Origin: JAFDYH01 sp049840875
GTDB lineage: Bacteria > Bacteroidota > Bacteroidia > Chitinophagales > Chitinophagaceae
Direction: 5' to 3'
Length of the DNA: 64,000 nucleotides
Assembly (NCBI GenBank): GCA_049840875.1
Contig: JASGJE010000015.1
Coordinates: forward strand, 162,329 to 226,328
Positions 32,334 through 41,227 of the stretch are shown here, piece by piece (the first letter of the stretch is position 1; each line of letters begins with the position of its first letter). The notes beneath the pieces are model-generated. The model searched no databases and was not told the origin of the DNA. It was given only the letters and a program-made list of their open reading frames with translations. The position numbers and the translations under genes were made by a program.

Positions 32334-33512
32334 TTACAACAAGCGTGAAGATCCACTTAAGTCATGGTTGATCAAAACCACACCCGGTTTTTTCCCTTTT
32401 TCAAAACTTCCCAATTCGTTCTCCCATTGCAATGCTTTGGCTCCATTAATTGTTGCCCATTGCAAAATTGTTTCTAATGATATTTCAGGAAAATATTGAT
32501 GAAGTGATTGAACTTCTTTTGCAATACTGAGCTGCCAGTTGCTGCTGTAACTATCAGTCCCTAACACAATTGGACAATTATACTTTAGAAATAAATTTAC
32601 TGGCGGCACATTATTCTCGATATAAAGATTTGCGTTTACACAAAGACACCATGTCAGGTTCAGTTTATTCTTTACTGCATATTCTTTTGCAAAGAGAATA
32701 TCTTCTTCGGGCATGTAGGTATTATGAATCAGGAAAATGCTTTGCCCTTTGTCAAAATGAGGAAGGTAAGATTGAATGCTGCTTTTGCCTGTTATCGGAA
32801 ACGGGGATTTTTCGATGCCGAAAATTTTGAACAGCTTCAAATAATCGCCACCACCGGTTTTGTACAATTCATCTTCTGCAGGATGTTCCTGGTTATGAAT
32901 TGAAATAATTTTTTGTTGCGTTTCATTATTTATGAAATCAAACGTTTTGGGGCTAATGCTGTAAGGCGCATGAGGTACTAATGTTGATCGTTGAATAGTA
33001 TAGTCTGCCTTCGGCGTTTGCTTCAGTTGATGTAAAACCGATTTGTAATGTTGAATATTTTCTTCAGCCCGTGCATCTGTAAAGCCTAAAACTTCAACAA
33101 AGTTTTGCCAGTAGATTTTGCTCCTTGATTTCACCGTAGCAGTGTCGGCTGTATTGCCAATATCACCGACAGCCACAATGCCGTTATTGTACATTTCCAG
33201 TTCGGCTTTTTCAATTTCAGAGTTGATAACCGCAGGATCAAATCCTCTTTTCGTAACAACCGAACAAAGAAATTCGATTAAGCCTGTATGGGGCGGAATT
33301 ACGTTTTTCAGATGGCTTAGTTCAAGATGGCAGTGACAATTGATGAGCCCAGGTGAAAGAATACCTTCGTATTTTTCAATGTCGTCACCGGCATCTGTTG
33401 TTTGAACCATATCGAGAACTTTACCGGTTTCGTCAGCAATCAATACTGTATCCTGGTCACGGAATTTGTAACCATCAAAAAACTGGTCTGCACTGAATTT
33501 GCGATAAGCCAT
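32334..33512 (-). CDS. Metal-dependent amidohydrolase (cytosine deaminase/aminofutalosine deaminase-like)
   Basis: 392 residues from the ATG at 33512 (the longer frame begins at TTG). Amidohydrolase signature: 'LSPGLINCHCHLELSHLK' (metal HxH plus the HLE variant), 'VPHAPYSIS' (second His region), 'SIHNQEHPAEDELY' (third His), 'IVLGTDSYSSNWQLS' (catalytic Asp). Enzymes with this pattern deaminate purine-like substrates; members in genomes that make menaquinone by the futalosine pathway are aminodeoxyfutalosine deaminases. Substrate assignment is inference. It is divergent from prfA with 86 bp between start codons. Confidence 0.85.
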   Translation of the reverse strand: MAYRKFSADQFFDGYKFRDQDTVLIADETGKVLDMVQTTDAGDDIEKYEGILSPGLINCHCHLELSHLKNVIPPHTGLIEFLCSVVTKRGFDPAVINSEIEKAELEMYNNGIVAVGDIGNTADTATVKSRSKIYWQNFVEVLGFTDARAEENIQHYKSVLHQLKQTPKADYTIQRSTLVPHAPYSISPKTFDFINNETQQKIISIHNQEHPAEDELYKTGGGDYLKLFKIFGIEKSPFPITGKSSIQSYLPHFDKGQSIFLIHNTYMPEEDILFAKEYAVKNKLNLTWCLCVNANLYIENNVPPVNLFLKYNCPIVLGTDSYSSNWQLSIAKEVQSLHQYFPEISLETILQWATINGAKALQWENELGSFEKGKKPGVVLINHDLSGSSRLL

Positions 33513-33598
33513 GCGATTAATTCTATTAACTTTGCTGCCCAAAATTAAGAAATGGTTGAAGGTTAAATTCGGTCGGCCTTTAACTCTAAAAAGAAACT

Positions 33599-34663
33599 AT
33601 GCTGGATAGATTGGAAGCGATAAAAGCAAGATTTGATCAATTAGGCGTTGCATTAACAAACCCTGAGATTGTTAATGACAACAAGAAATTTGCTGAGACC
33701 AGCAAGGAGTATCGCGGATTGGAGAAAATCGTGAATGCGTATAACGATTACAAAAGACTGCTTGACGATATTGAGTTTAACAGGGAGGCGTTACATGGCG
33801 ATGACGAAGAATTGAGAGGACTTGCAAAGCTGGAAGCTCCCGAGCTGGAGGAAAAGCAAAAAAATACAGAAGCATTTATCCGCCAACTATTAATACCAAA
33901 AGACCCGCAGGATGATAAAAATGCCATAATTGAAATAAGAGCCGGAACGGGTGGTGATGAAGCCAGTTTATTCGCCGGTGACTTACTCCGCATGTATATC
34001 CGTTATTGCGAAAAGCGGGGCTGGAAAACAGCAATACTCAGCGAAAGCGAAGGAACTGTCGGAGGGTTTAAAGAGGTACAGTTGGAAGTAACAGGGGACG
34101 AAGTATATGGTATCATGAAATTTGAAAGCGGCGTTCACCGTGTACAACGAGTGCCGGAAACAGAAGGCTCAGGTCGTGTACATACTTCTGCTGCTACAGT
34201 TGCTGTAATGCCTGAGGCAGAGGAAGTAGATTTTGAATTAAATCCTGCCGATGTGAAAATGGAAACAGCAAGAAGCGGCGGCGCCGGTGGGCAGAACGTA
34301 AACAAGGTAGAAACGAAAGTAATGTTGACACACATACCAACGGGTACAGTTGTCGTTTGCCAAACTGAACGATCGCAGTTAGGCAATCGCGAAAAAGCAA
34401 TGCAGATGCTCAGAACACGCCTATATGAAGAACAGGTAAGAAAACAGGAAGAAGAAATTTCCCGTCACCGCAAAAGTCTTGTAAGCAGTGGCGACCGTAG
34501 CGCTAAAATAAGAACCTACAATTTTCCCCAAGGAAGAATAACTGATCACAGAATTGGTCTTACACTTTACAATCTTGATGCCGTATTAAATGGCGATTTG
34601 CAGGAAATGATTGATGCCTTGCAGTTTGCCGAAAATTCTGAAAAGATGGCGAAGCAGAATTAA
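33599..34663 (+). CDS. prfA: Peptide chain release factor 1
   Basis: 354 residues. RF1 recognises UAA and UAG stop codons. The peptidyl-hydrolysis motif GGQ is at 230-232 in 'RSGGAGGQNVNKVET'. The codon-recognition region precedes it; 'GVHRVQRVPETEGSGRVHTS' is present. The C-terminal 'RSAKIRTYNFPQGRITDHRI' is the usual RF1/RF2 pattern. No frameshift site is seen, as expected for RF1 (programmed frameshifting is a feature of RF2). Confidence 0.95.
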   Translation: MLDRLEAIKARFDQLGVALTNPEIVNDNKKFAETSKEYRGLEKIVNAYNDYKRLLDDIEFNREALHGDDEELRGLAKLEAPELEEKQKNTEAFIRQLLIPKDPQDDKNAIIEIRAGTGGDEASLFAGDLLRMYIRYCEKRGWKTAILSESEGTVGGFKEVQLEVTGDEVYGIMKFESGVHRVQRVPETEGSGRVHTSAATVAVMPEAEEVDFELNPADVKMETARSGGAGGQNVNKVETKVMLTHIPTGTVVVCQTERSQLGNREKAMQMLRTRLYEEQVRKQEEEISRHRKSLVSSGDRSAKIRTYNFPQGRITDHRIGLTLYNLDAVLNGDLQEMIDALQFAENSEKMAKQN

Positions 34664-34833
34664 TTAAATCCCGGTCTTTTAAGAGTAGAAGACTGAGAGT
34701 GATTTTTCTCTAAGGGCAAGTCCTTAAACTAGATGCTATAGAGTCGTGTTGATGAAAACTTAATTTGAGCCATTGCATTTGTTTCTATACTTTTCATAAA
34801 ATACATTCCCTTAACCGGCAAAATTATATAACC

Positions 34834-35466
34834 ATGCTTGAACAGATTGCGGACCTTGTAAAGGAATATGGGCAGGATGCAGTTGTAAACAATTCTGCTA
34901 TTCCCAATTCTCAAAATAATGCTGTGATGGCTGAAGCCACACACACGATTACCGGAGGTCTGCAGAATATGCTGGCAGGCGGCGGTTTGCAGGATTTGCT
35001 ATCGATGTTTACTGGTGGCGGTCAATCTGGTCAACAGGAAGGTATTGGTGGCCTGATGCATAATCCTGCAGTATCAATGATGATTGGAAACTTCGTGAAT
35101 AGTCTTATCAGCAAGTTCAACATGAACCCTGCACAGGCGCAAAGCGTTTCAAGCAGTCTTATTCCTAATGTTTTAAACGGACTTATCAATCGTACACGAA
35201 GTTCCGATCCTTCAAATGAATCATTTAACCTTAATTCTTTGGTTGGTTCTCTTACCGGTGGTACCGTGGCGACAAAAGATTCGGGAGGCGGTTTTGATTT
35301 CCAGGGGTTGTTGAATCAATTCATTGGCGGTGGCGGCAATAGTGGTGGAGGCTTCAATATACAGGACGTTCTCAACCAGGTAACGCAAGGTGCGCAGAAC
35401 CATCAGCAGAATCAAGCACAGGCAGGTGGCGGCATTACAGACATGATCAAAGGTTTATTTAATTAA
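34834..35466 (+). CDS. Gly/Gln/Asn-rich protein of unknown function
   Basis: 210 residues from the ATG at 34834 (an upstream in-frame ATG at 34765 would add 23 unrelated residues). The N-terminal region 'MLEQIADLVKEYGQDAVVNN' and the central 'NPAVSMMIGNFVNSLISKF' look helical, DUF937/YidB-like; the rest is Gly- and Gln-rich with repeated GGG and QNQAQ blocks. Cytoplasmic, no signal peptide. Role unknown. The composition is typical of a low-complexity flexible tail. Confidence 0.6.
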   Translation: MLEQIADLVKEYGQDAVVNNSAIPNSQNNAVMAEATHTITGGLQNMLAGGGLQDLLSMFTGGGQSGQQEGIGGLMHNPAVSMMIGNFVNSLISKFNMNPAQAQSVSSSLIPNVLNGLINRTRSSDPSNESFNLNSLVGSLTGGTVATKDSGGGFDFQGLLNQFIGGGGNSGGGFNIQDVLNQVTQGAQNHQQNQAQAGGGITDMIKGLFN

Positions 35467-35793
35467 AAAGTGGTATTTTTTATCGTAGATATTTTGCCAC
35501 GCTTTGATCAACATTATTACTTGCAAAGCATAAAATAAAAAATGCATCTTTCGATGCAAAATGAATTAACAAGATATAATGTATTTATTTGCAGGTAAGT
35601 AAATACTTTCCTATATTTTTGTACAACGATTAAGATCTTTCTATTCTCTCTGGCAAATGTTTTGAATTACCTAGATCATTCTCGCAAGTTTCTTTGATAG
35701 TCTGACGTCTGATATACTATACGAATTCTTTAAAAATGCTTTAGAATTTCGTTAACAGCAGATGTAATACTATTGGCAGTAATTTTGCGTTAG

Positions 35794-35886
35794 ATATAAA
35801 AGTTCTTACTTACACAAAGCAGTCAATTTTCTCATAAGCAGTTAGTTTTGGTTGCGACCCCTGTTTCCACAGGGGTCTATTTTTTT
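35794..35886 (+). ncRNA. Candidate small RNA with two stems and terminator
   Basis: No protein frame is convincing here. A full -7 box (TAATTTTG, 35780-35787) lies just upstream. The first stem pairs GCAGTCAA (35819-35826) with TTGGTTGC (35848-35855), 8 bp with two G-U pairs. Directly adjoining is a 9-bp perfect stem GACCCCTGT (35856-35864) with ACAGGGGTC (35869-35877), then TATTTTTTT. Two adjoining hairpins and a T-tract look like the 3' end of a small RNA of about 90 nt. It runs into the 3' end of the convergent vanZ gene, so antisense pairing to that message is also possible. The -33 element is weak. Confidence 0.5.
35856..35885 (+). terminator. Strong intrinsic terminator
   Basis: 9-bp GC-rich stem, TTCC loop, then a T run. 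It points in the plus direction, although the nearest annotated plus-strand gene ends 390 bp earlier; this mismatch supports an unannotated transcript. Confidence 0.8.
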
Positions 35887-36260
35887 GCAAGTAGTTTGGT
35901 TGCGACCACTAACGCTATTATACTGCCAATAGCATCCGCTATCATATCACCTGTATCAAAAGAGCGGTTTGGGATAAAATATTTCTGCACAAATTCCATC
36001 GCTATCCCATATACACATCCACCAAGAGCAATCCACACAAAATTCTGCTGCATGGACTTTAACTTTTTTTTTCTTTTTCTTTCAACCCCGCACCAAAGGA
36101 AAACAAGCCCGCCAAAAAGGCCTATGTGAACGATCTTATCAAAGTATATTTTATCCAGCCAGTTTTCCTGCGGAATGACAGAACCCGGCAGGCATAGCAG
36201 CACCGTAAGAATGATAAACCAGGTAATTGCAAAAGGGAGGTAATTGATTTTTTTCAGCAT
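35877..36260 (-). CDS. VanZ-family membrane protein
   Basis: 127 residues from the ATG at 36260. The frame extends to a TTG at 36302, but that would precede the membrane helix by extra polar residues. Four hydrophobic segments: 'YLPFAITWFIILTVLLCLPG', 'IVHIGLFGGLVFLWC', 'IALGGCVYGIAMEFVQKYF', 'IADAIGSIIALVVATKLL'. The 'DKIVHIGLFGGL' motif and the 'R-SFDTGDMIADAIGS' segment are the VanZ-like signatures. VanZ confers low-level teicoplanin resistance in enterococci; most family members have unknown roles and this gene is isolated. Confidence 0.82.
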   Translation of the reverse strand: MLKKINYLPFAITWFIILTVLLCLPGSVIPQENWLDKIYFDKIVHIGLFGGLVFLWCGVERKRKKKLKSMQQNFVWIALGGCVYGIAMEFVQKYFIPNRSFDTGDMIADAIGSIIALVVATKLLAKK

Positions 36261-36289
36261 CCGGTATTTGTTAGGTTTAAAGTTTAAGC

Positions 36290-36371
36290 GTTTAAGGTTC
36301 AAAGTTCACCAAATCGAAAACTCCTCAATAAAGGCAAAAACTTTCTATCGAAAGAACTTTAAACCTTAAAC
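36290..36371. repeat. 18-bp imperfect inverted repeat (GTTTAAGGTTTAAAGTTC type)
   Basis: Positions 36290-36307 and the reverse complement of 36354-36371 agree at 17 of 18 bases. The 46-bp interior has no coding capacity. It lies upstream of vanZ, just before the minus-strand terminator of the anti-sigma gene. Confidence 0.6.
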
Positions 36372-36392
36372 TATTTCTGGGTGCAAGTATAG

Positions 36393-36423
36393 CAAAAAAA
36401 AGGAGCCTCCAGAAGGAAGCTCC
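36393..36423 (-). terminator. Minus-strand terminator of the sigma/anti-sigma operon
   Basis: On the minus strand GGAGC/GCTCC arms with inner TCC/GGA pairing are followed by eight T. It is about 100 nt after the anti-sigma stop codon. Confidence 0.75.
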
Positions 36424-36519
36424 ACGTTAACCAACTATAGAACCAAAAACTACTACTGTGTAGCCAAGGTAATTATCTACGTACGAATGATTTTCTCGGA
36501 TTGTAGGCAGCTCAACCTG

Positions 36520-37323
36520 CTATAATTTAGTTTTGCCCATTGTCTGCAACTGCTCCAGGTTAGGGCCACCGGTATTACCGCGATTTTCAATTGTGATAGC
36601 AAAGGCATCTGCTTTTTGGGTGTTGTTCATTTTCAACATCACTTTGTTATCGCCTGCCGGAGAATCGAAAAGGCCAAGATCTTTAGGCTTGCCGTCTATC
36701 AGCGCCCAAAGCTGGAATTGTTTGTCAGAAGGAATATTTGGAAGATTTTTTACCAACAGCCATACATTGGATGAAGTAGAATCCCAATAAACACTAGCTG
36801 ATGAAGTTGGCGCTTTTTGCAAGCCCGTAAGATTGACCACGTTTACTTTAGGATCATTGATCACCTTATTCTGATCTTCTAACGCTTTCAGGCGGCTGTC
36901 CAGTTTTGCCTGCTCTTCTTTCGTGTTTTCAAGTTGCGATTTCAACGATGAGGCTTCACCATAATACTTATAAGCAAACCAGCTGGCGACTAATAACAAA
37001 ATAACTGAGGCGGCTGTAAGCCAGCGAACACCGCCCGTTCCTGAAGTTGTATTATTATCCATAGAAACAATTTTCGCTGATTCTGTTTTTGACGATTCTT
37101 GTTGAATTAAAAAATCGGCAAACTTTTGCTTCGAAATCGCGGGAGGTTCGTTTGCGCTTTCAAAGGCTTGTTTCTCCAATAATAACTCAAAGGAAGTACG
37201 AGCCGCGACCAACTCGGGATATTGTGCACAAAGCTGTTCAAACTCAGCTCTTTCTTCTGCTGAAGAAAGACCAAGTACATAGCTTTCTACTATCCCACTC
37301 GATATGTATTCCTTTATATTCAC
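36520..37323 (-). CDS. Anti-sigma factor, RskA-like, membrane anchored
   Basis: 267 residues from a GTG start at 37323 whose first bases overlap the sigma gene's TGA. The N-terminal helical domain (about 1-55, 'GIVESYVLGLSSAEERAEFE') is the sigma-binding fold seen in RskA; the zinc ligands HxxxCxxC are not present. One membrane helix (about 100-120), a short coiled coil with 'LENTKEEQAKLDSRLKALED' in the periplasm, then an RskA-type C-terminal beta domain ('FQLWALIDGKPKDLGLFDSP', 'AFAITIENRGNTGGP'). Regulated proteolysis of such proteins frees the sigma factor. The coupling to the sigma gene supports a cognate pair. Confidence 0.88.
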   Translation of the reverse strand: MNIKEYISSGIVESYVLGLSSAEERAEFEQLCAQYPELVAARTSFELLLEKQAFESANEPPAISKQKFADFLIQQESSKTESAKIVSMDNNTTSGTGGVRWLTAASVILLLVASWFAYKYYGEASSLKSQLENTKEEQAKLDSRLKALEDQNKVINDPKVNVVNLTGLQKAPTSSASVYWDSTSSNVWLLVKNLPNIPSDKQFQLWALIDGKPKDLGLFDSPAGDNKVMLKMNNTQKADAFAITIENRGNTGGPNLEQLQTMGKTKL

Positions 37324-37868
37324 TGCTGCTCGATCATTGTTCTTAGTTGCAATAACGCGGTTCTTATTCTTGTTTTTACGGTTCCCAAAGGGATGCTCAA
37401 TCCTTTTGCAATCTCCTCGTGTGTGTACCCCTGGAAATAAGATAACTCTATCAGTGATCGTTGCTCTTCCCGTAGCGTACCAAGTATTTTCTTAAGTCCG
37501 AGGTTATCCATATTCATTTTCACAGAATGACTTTCAAGATTGTCCGAATCATCCGGCAAAACCTGGTTTTTAAGATCATTTTGCCAGGATTTAGAGCGTA
37601 TTTTATCAATAGATGCATTTCTGGCGATATTCAGCATCCACGTAAACAAGCGACCTTTGCTGAAATCATAGGTCTCTATTTTTTTCCAGATATTGACAAA
37701 CACCTCCTGCAATACATCATTAGCAGATTCCTTTTCAGCGACGATCTGGCTGATTACCCCATATAATGCACCTGAATAGTTATCATACAGGTATGTAAAA
37801 GCATGGTTATTACGCTGCTGCAATAAAGCCACCAGCTCAGCTTCGCTGTATGTAGTCTTTGAGGTCAA
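37320..37868 (-). CDS. ECF-type RNA polymerase sigma-70 factor
   Basis: 182 residues; start is TTG at 37868 since no ATG precedes the conserved core. Region 2: 'HAFTYLYDNYSGALYGVISQIV' and 'VLQEVFVNIWKKIETYDFSKGRLFTWML' (about 17-80), region 4: 'LREEQRSLIELSYFQGYTHEEIAKGLSIPLGTVKTRIRTAL' (split here only for reading; about 135-175). Overlaps the anti-sigma start by four bases (GTGA). The pair resembles the SigK/RskA type. Promoter specificity is unknown. Confidence 0.92.
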   Translation of the reverse strand: MTSKTTYSEAELVALLQQRNNHAFTYLYDNYSGALYGVISQIVAEKESANDVLQEVFVNIWKKIETYDFSKGRLFTWMLNIARNASIDKIRSKSWQNDLKNQVLPDDSDNLESHSVKMNMDNLGLKKILGTLREEQRSLIELSYFQGYTHEEIAKGLSIPLGTVKTRIRTALLQLRTMIEQQ

Positions 37869-37949
37869 TAGATGGTTAAAACGAAACCGTGTATTACCAC
37901 AGCTTCAGGTTAAAATGTACGTAAAAGGAAGTGACGCGGATTTGGATGA

Positions 37950-38327
37950 TCAGCCAACCAGTGCTTCGTAGGCCGCGGCATCCAATAATTGTTCAATATC
38001 AGCCGGATTTTTGACGGTCATCTTGATCATCCAGCCCTCATTATAGGGATCGGTATTGATTAATTCAGGGGCATTTGCCAAAGCCGGATTCAATTCCGTA
38101 ATCTTACCGGCCACAGGAAGATAAAGGTCTGAAACAGTTTTTACTGCCTCTACCGTGCCAAATACCACACCTGCATCAAGGTCTTTTCCAACCGTTTCTA
38201 CTTCTACGTAAACAATATCGCCTAATTCTTTTTGTGCAAAATCAGTGATACCGATTGTAGCAGTGCTGCCTTCAATTTTAATCCATTCGTGATCTTTTGT
38301 ATAGCGAAGATTTGCAGGAAACCCCAT
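37950..38327 (-). CDS. gcvH: Glycine cleavage system H protein
   Basis: 125 residues from the ATG at 38327. The H protein carries the aminomethyl group on a lipoyl-lysine between P, T and L proteins. The lipoylation site is Lys63 in 'GTVEAVKTVSDLYLP'; 'TKDHEWIKIEG' at the start and 'GEWM'-like 'YNEGWMIKMTV' near the end are the usual family boxes. An N-terminal extension of eight residues is possible from an upstream start but is not conserved-looking. P and T proteins are not in the window. It is divergent from the TonB-type receptor gene. Confidence 0.95.
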   Translation of the reverse strand: MGFPANLRYTKDHEWIKIEGSTATIGITDFAQKELGDIVYVEVETVGKDLDAGVVFGTVEAVKTVSDLYLPVAGKITELNPALANAPELINTDPYNEGWMIKMTVKNPADIEQLLDAAAYEALVG

Positions 38328-38458
38328 GTTGATTTGTTTTTTGATCTGCAAATATTATTAAAACACATGGATAAAGTCAACCGGTTAAATTTTTTTTTGA
38401 TTTACGTCGCCATATTCTGCCACTCATACCGTAAAAAATGCAGTTTACCGGAATTCAA

Positions 38459-38489
38459 TTTACCCCGCTGTAATATCAGAATAGCTTTG
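38459..38489 (+). promoter_or_regulatory. Promoter of the TonB-type receptor gene (TTTA-N19-TAGCTTTG)
   Basis: TAGCTTTG at 38482-38489 fits TAnnTTTG with a near-consensus -33 (TTTA) at 19-bp spacing; the start codon is 26 nt downstream. Confidence 0.55.
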
Positions 38490-38514
38490 ACGACAAATCG
38501 AAAAATTAATTATT

Positions 38515-40968
38515 ATGAGAAGATTAGCATTATTGACTGTTACTTGTTTCCTGGTTGCGACTGCGTTTGCTCAACAGGTTTCAGGCAATATAAAAGATCA
38601 GCAGGGAAAGGCCTTATCCAACTCTACAGTTTCATTACTGAATGCAAAAGACTCATCAGTTGTAAAACTCGCAGCAAGTAATAATAATGGCGCCTATACC
38701 TTCAGTGGCATTCAACCAGGAAATTATCTAATCAGTGTTACACATGTTGGGTATGCTCCTGTTTACTCAAAAAAATTTGAGTATTCCGGTTCTGGTGAAG
38801 TAAACATTCCTTCTATTCAAGTCGATAAACTGACAGGTGATTTAAAAGAAGTAGTGGTGAACTCAAAAAAACCAATGGTAGAAGTGAAAGCAGATAAAAC
38901 AATACTGAATGTGGAAGGAACAATCAATTCTGTTGGAACAGATGCTTTGGAATTATTAAGGAAATCTCCAGGCGTAATGATCGACAAAGATGACAATCTT
39001 AGTCTCGCGGGTAAAAATGGCGTACAGATTTACGTAGATGGAAGGCCGACTCCGCTTACCGGAAAAGATTTATCTGATTTCTTAAAGTCATTGCAGTCAT
39101 CACAAATTGAATCGATCGAAATTATCACCAACCCTTCAGCGAAATATGATGCTGCAGGTAACGCAGGCATCATTAATATCCGGTTGAAGAAAAATAAAAG
39201 CTTTGGTACAAATGGCTCTGTAAATGCTGGTTATGGTATCGGTATTTATCCAAAATATAACGCTGGCTTATCGCTCAACCATCGCAATAATAAAGTGAAT
39301 GTATTTGGCAACTACACATTCAATGATAATATTAACCAGAGCTCTATGAAACTGCATCGTGAATTACTGGATACATTATTTGATCAGCAGTCAAAGATTT
39401 ATTTCAAAAATATAAGTCATGGGTATAAAGCAGGTTTGGATTATTTCGTGAATAAATTCAATACTGTTGGTGTGATTGTGAGCGGCAATGCAACAGATAT
39501 GACTGTTTCAAACTACAGCCGCACGCCGATCAGCTATATTCCTACAGGAACAGTTGATCGTATTCTTGTAGCAGACAACAGCAGTAAATCAAAAAGAAAC
39601 AATACAGACTTCAACCTGAACTATCGGTTTGCGGACACATCAGGTCATGAATTGAATGTTGATGCTGACTATGGTTTTTACAGAATTAAATCAAACCAGT
39701 TGCAGCCTAATTATTATTTCGATCCGATCAGCAATGCACAAACAGGACAGTTTATCTATAACATGATTGCCCCGACTGATATTGATATGTACACTGCCAA
39801 AGCGGATTATGAACAGAACTTCAAGAAAGGAAGATTAGGATTTGGCGCAAAAACATCGTTTGTAAATAGCGGAAATGATTTTGAACGATATAACGTCTAT
39901 AGCAACACGAAAGAGCTGGACACGTTACGCAGCAATGGATTTAAATACAAAGAGAATGTAAATGCAGTGTATGCCAACTACAATCGTTCTTTCAAAGGAT
40001 TTATGATACAGGCAGGATTACGCGTAGAAAATACAAATTCACAAGGTCGTTCAACCGGACAGAAATGGGATGGTTCGGAGTATGTTGCTTATGATTCAGT
40101 GTTTAATCGTCACTATACCGACTTCTTCCCAAGTGCATCGGTTACATTTAACAAGAAGCCAATGAATCAATGGAGTTTAAGTTATAGCCGTCGCATCGAC
40201 AGGCCAGCATACCAGGACCTGAATCCATTTGAATTCAAGTTGGATGAATACACTTATCAGAAAGGTAATACACAACTACGTCCGCAATACACCAATAGCT
40301 TTGGAATTACAAACACCTACAAATTCAAACTTACAAGCACGTTGAACTATAGTCACGTAAAAGATGTCTTCACGCAGTTGATAGATACTGCCGATGTTTC
40401 CAAGTCTTATATCACAAAGAAGAACCTGGCAACCCAGGATATTGTAAGCCTGAATGTGAGCTATCCGTTTCATTATAAATTTTATACAGTATTTGCCAAC
40501 GTGAATACTTATTATTCCCGCTACCAGGCAGACTTTGGCGGCGGTGATCGCAAGATCAATCTTGATGTAGTGGCTGCAACATTTTATATGCAGAACAGCT
40601 TTAACCTTGGCAAAGGATACACAGGGGAATTGAGCGGCTGGTATTCTACGCCATCAATATGGCAGGGTACATTCAAGAGCAGCCAGATATGGAGTGTGGA
40701 TGGAGGCGTTCAGAAAAATTTGTTTAAAGGCAAAGCGAATATTAAAGCGTCTGTCAGTGATATCTTCAAAACCATTAAATGGAAAGGAACAAGTGATTTC
40801 TCTGGTCAGCGTACTATTGCAAGCGGTGGATTTGATAGCCGTGTATTCAAACTCAACTTTACGTATAGATTTGGCAATAACAATGTAAAAGCATCCCGCC
40901 AACGCAAAACTGGTCTTGATGATGAGAATAAACGTGTGGGTTCACAAGGCGGTGGATTGCAGCAATAG
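38515..40968 (+). CDS. Outer-membrane beta-barrel receptor (TonB-dependent type with CarboxypepD_reg domain)
   Basis: 817 residues; signal peptide cleaved after 'ATAFAQQ'. Residues about 22-105 form a carboxypeptidase-regulatory-like domain ('VSGNIKDQQGKALSNSTVSL', 'GAYTFSGIQPGNYLISVTHV'). A plug domain follows ('LRKSPGVMIDKDDNLSLAGK', 'VQIYVDGRPTPLTGKDL', 'IESIEIITNPSAKYDAAGNA'), then a 22-strand-type barrel of the outer-membrane-beta-barrel (OMP_b-brl_3) branch. The C-terminus ends in a short Gln/Arg-rich tail after 'FKLNFTYRFGN'. There is no SusD partner, so it is more likely a stand-alone receptor (metal chelate or peptide) than a SusC. The terminator at 41085-41118 closes the transcript. 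Confidence 0.88.
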   Translation: MRRLALLTVTCFLVATAFAQQVSGNIKDQQGKALSNSTVSLLNAKDSSVVKLAASNNNGAYTFSGIQPGNYLISVTHVGYAPVYSKKFEYSGSGEVNIPSIQVDKLTGDLKEVVVNSKKPMVEVKADKTILNVEGTINSVGTDALELLRKSPGVMIDKDDNLSLAGKNGVQIYVDGRPTPLTGKDLSDFLKSLQSSQIESIEIITNPSAKYDAAGNAGIINIRLKKNKSFGTNGSVNAGYGIGIYPKYNAGLSLNHRNNKVNVFGNYTFNDNINQSSMKLHRELLDTLFDQQSKIYFKNISHGYKAGLDYFVNKFNTVGVIVSGNATDMTVSNYSRTPISYIPTGTVDRILVADNSSKSKRNNTDFNLNYRFADTSGHELNVDADYGFYRIKSNQLQPNYYFDPISNAQTGQFIYNMIAPTDIDMYTAKADYEQNFKKGRLGFGAKTSFVNSGNDFERYNVYSNTKELDTLRSNGFKYKENVNAVYANYNRSFKGFMIQAGLRVENTNSQGRSTGQKWDGSEYVAYDSVFNRHYTDFFPSASVTFNKKPMNQWSLSYSRRIDRPAYQDLNPFEFKLDEYTYQKGNTQLRPQYTNSFGITNTYKFKLTSTLNYSHVKDVFTQLIDTADVSKSYITKKNLATQDIVSLNVSYPFHYKFYTVFANVNTYYSRYQADFGGGDRKINLDVVAATFYMQNSFNLGKGYTGELSGWYSTPSIWQGTFKSSQIWSVDGGVQKNLFKGKANIKASVSDIFKTIKWKGTSDFSGQRTIASGGFDSRVFKLNFTYRFGNNNVKASRQRKTGLDDENKRVGSQGGGLQQ

Positions 40969-41084
40969 AACAATTAAAAAATAAAAACCTGCCTGTCGGC
41001 AGACAGGGTAAAAAACAAAAAATTGGCTTAGCGTCTGATTGGCTTAAATAATAAGTAGTCTTGAAAAGCAGAGAACATGTGAAT

Positions 41085-41118
41085 ACAAACCCCGGATTTT
41101 TTCGGGGTTTGTTATTTT
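41085..41118 (+). terminator. Rho-independent terminator of the receptor gene
   Basis: ACAAACCCCG (41085-41094) and CGGGGTTTGT (41103-41112), 10 bp perfect, loop of eight, then TATTTT. A second small palindrome CCTGTC-GGCA-GACAGG lies at 40992-41007. Confidence 0.8.
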
Positions 41119-41227
41119 GATTCGACAATTTAAATGACTTCATTTTTAATATCATGTTCTATTCAGTATATAATATAGATCACTAGAGTCTTTTCCCATA
41201 AATCCTAAATATCCCCTACATCCCAGT

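Noticed and set aside
35848..36129. Plus-strand open frame opposite vanZ
   Set aside because: It is antisense to a clear VanZ protein and its sequence has no family features; it is a shadow of the real gene.
38515..40968. SusC/SusD polysaccharide utilisation locus
   Set aside because: The receptor has no SusD-like lipoprotein neighbour and lacks other PUL genes.
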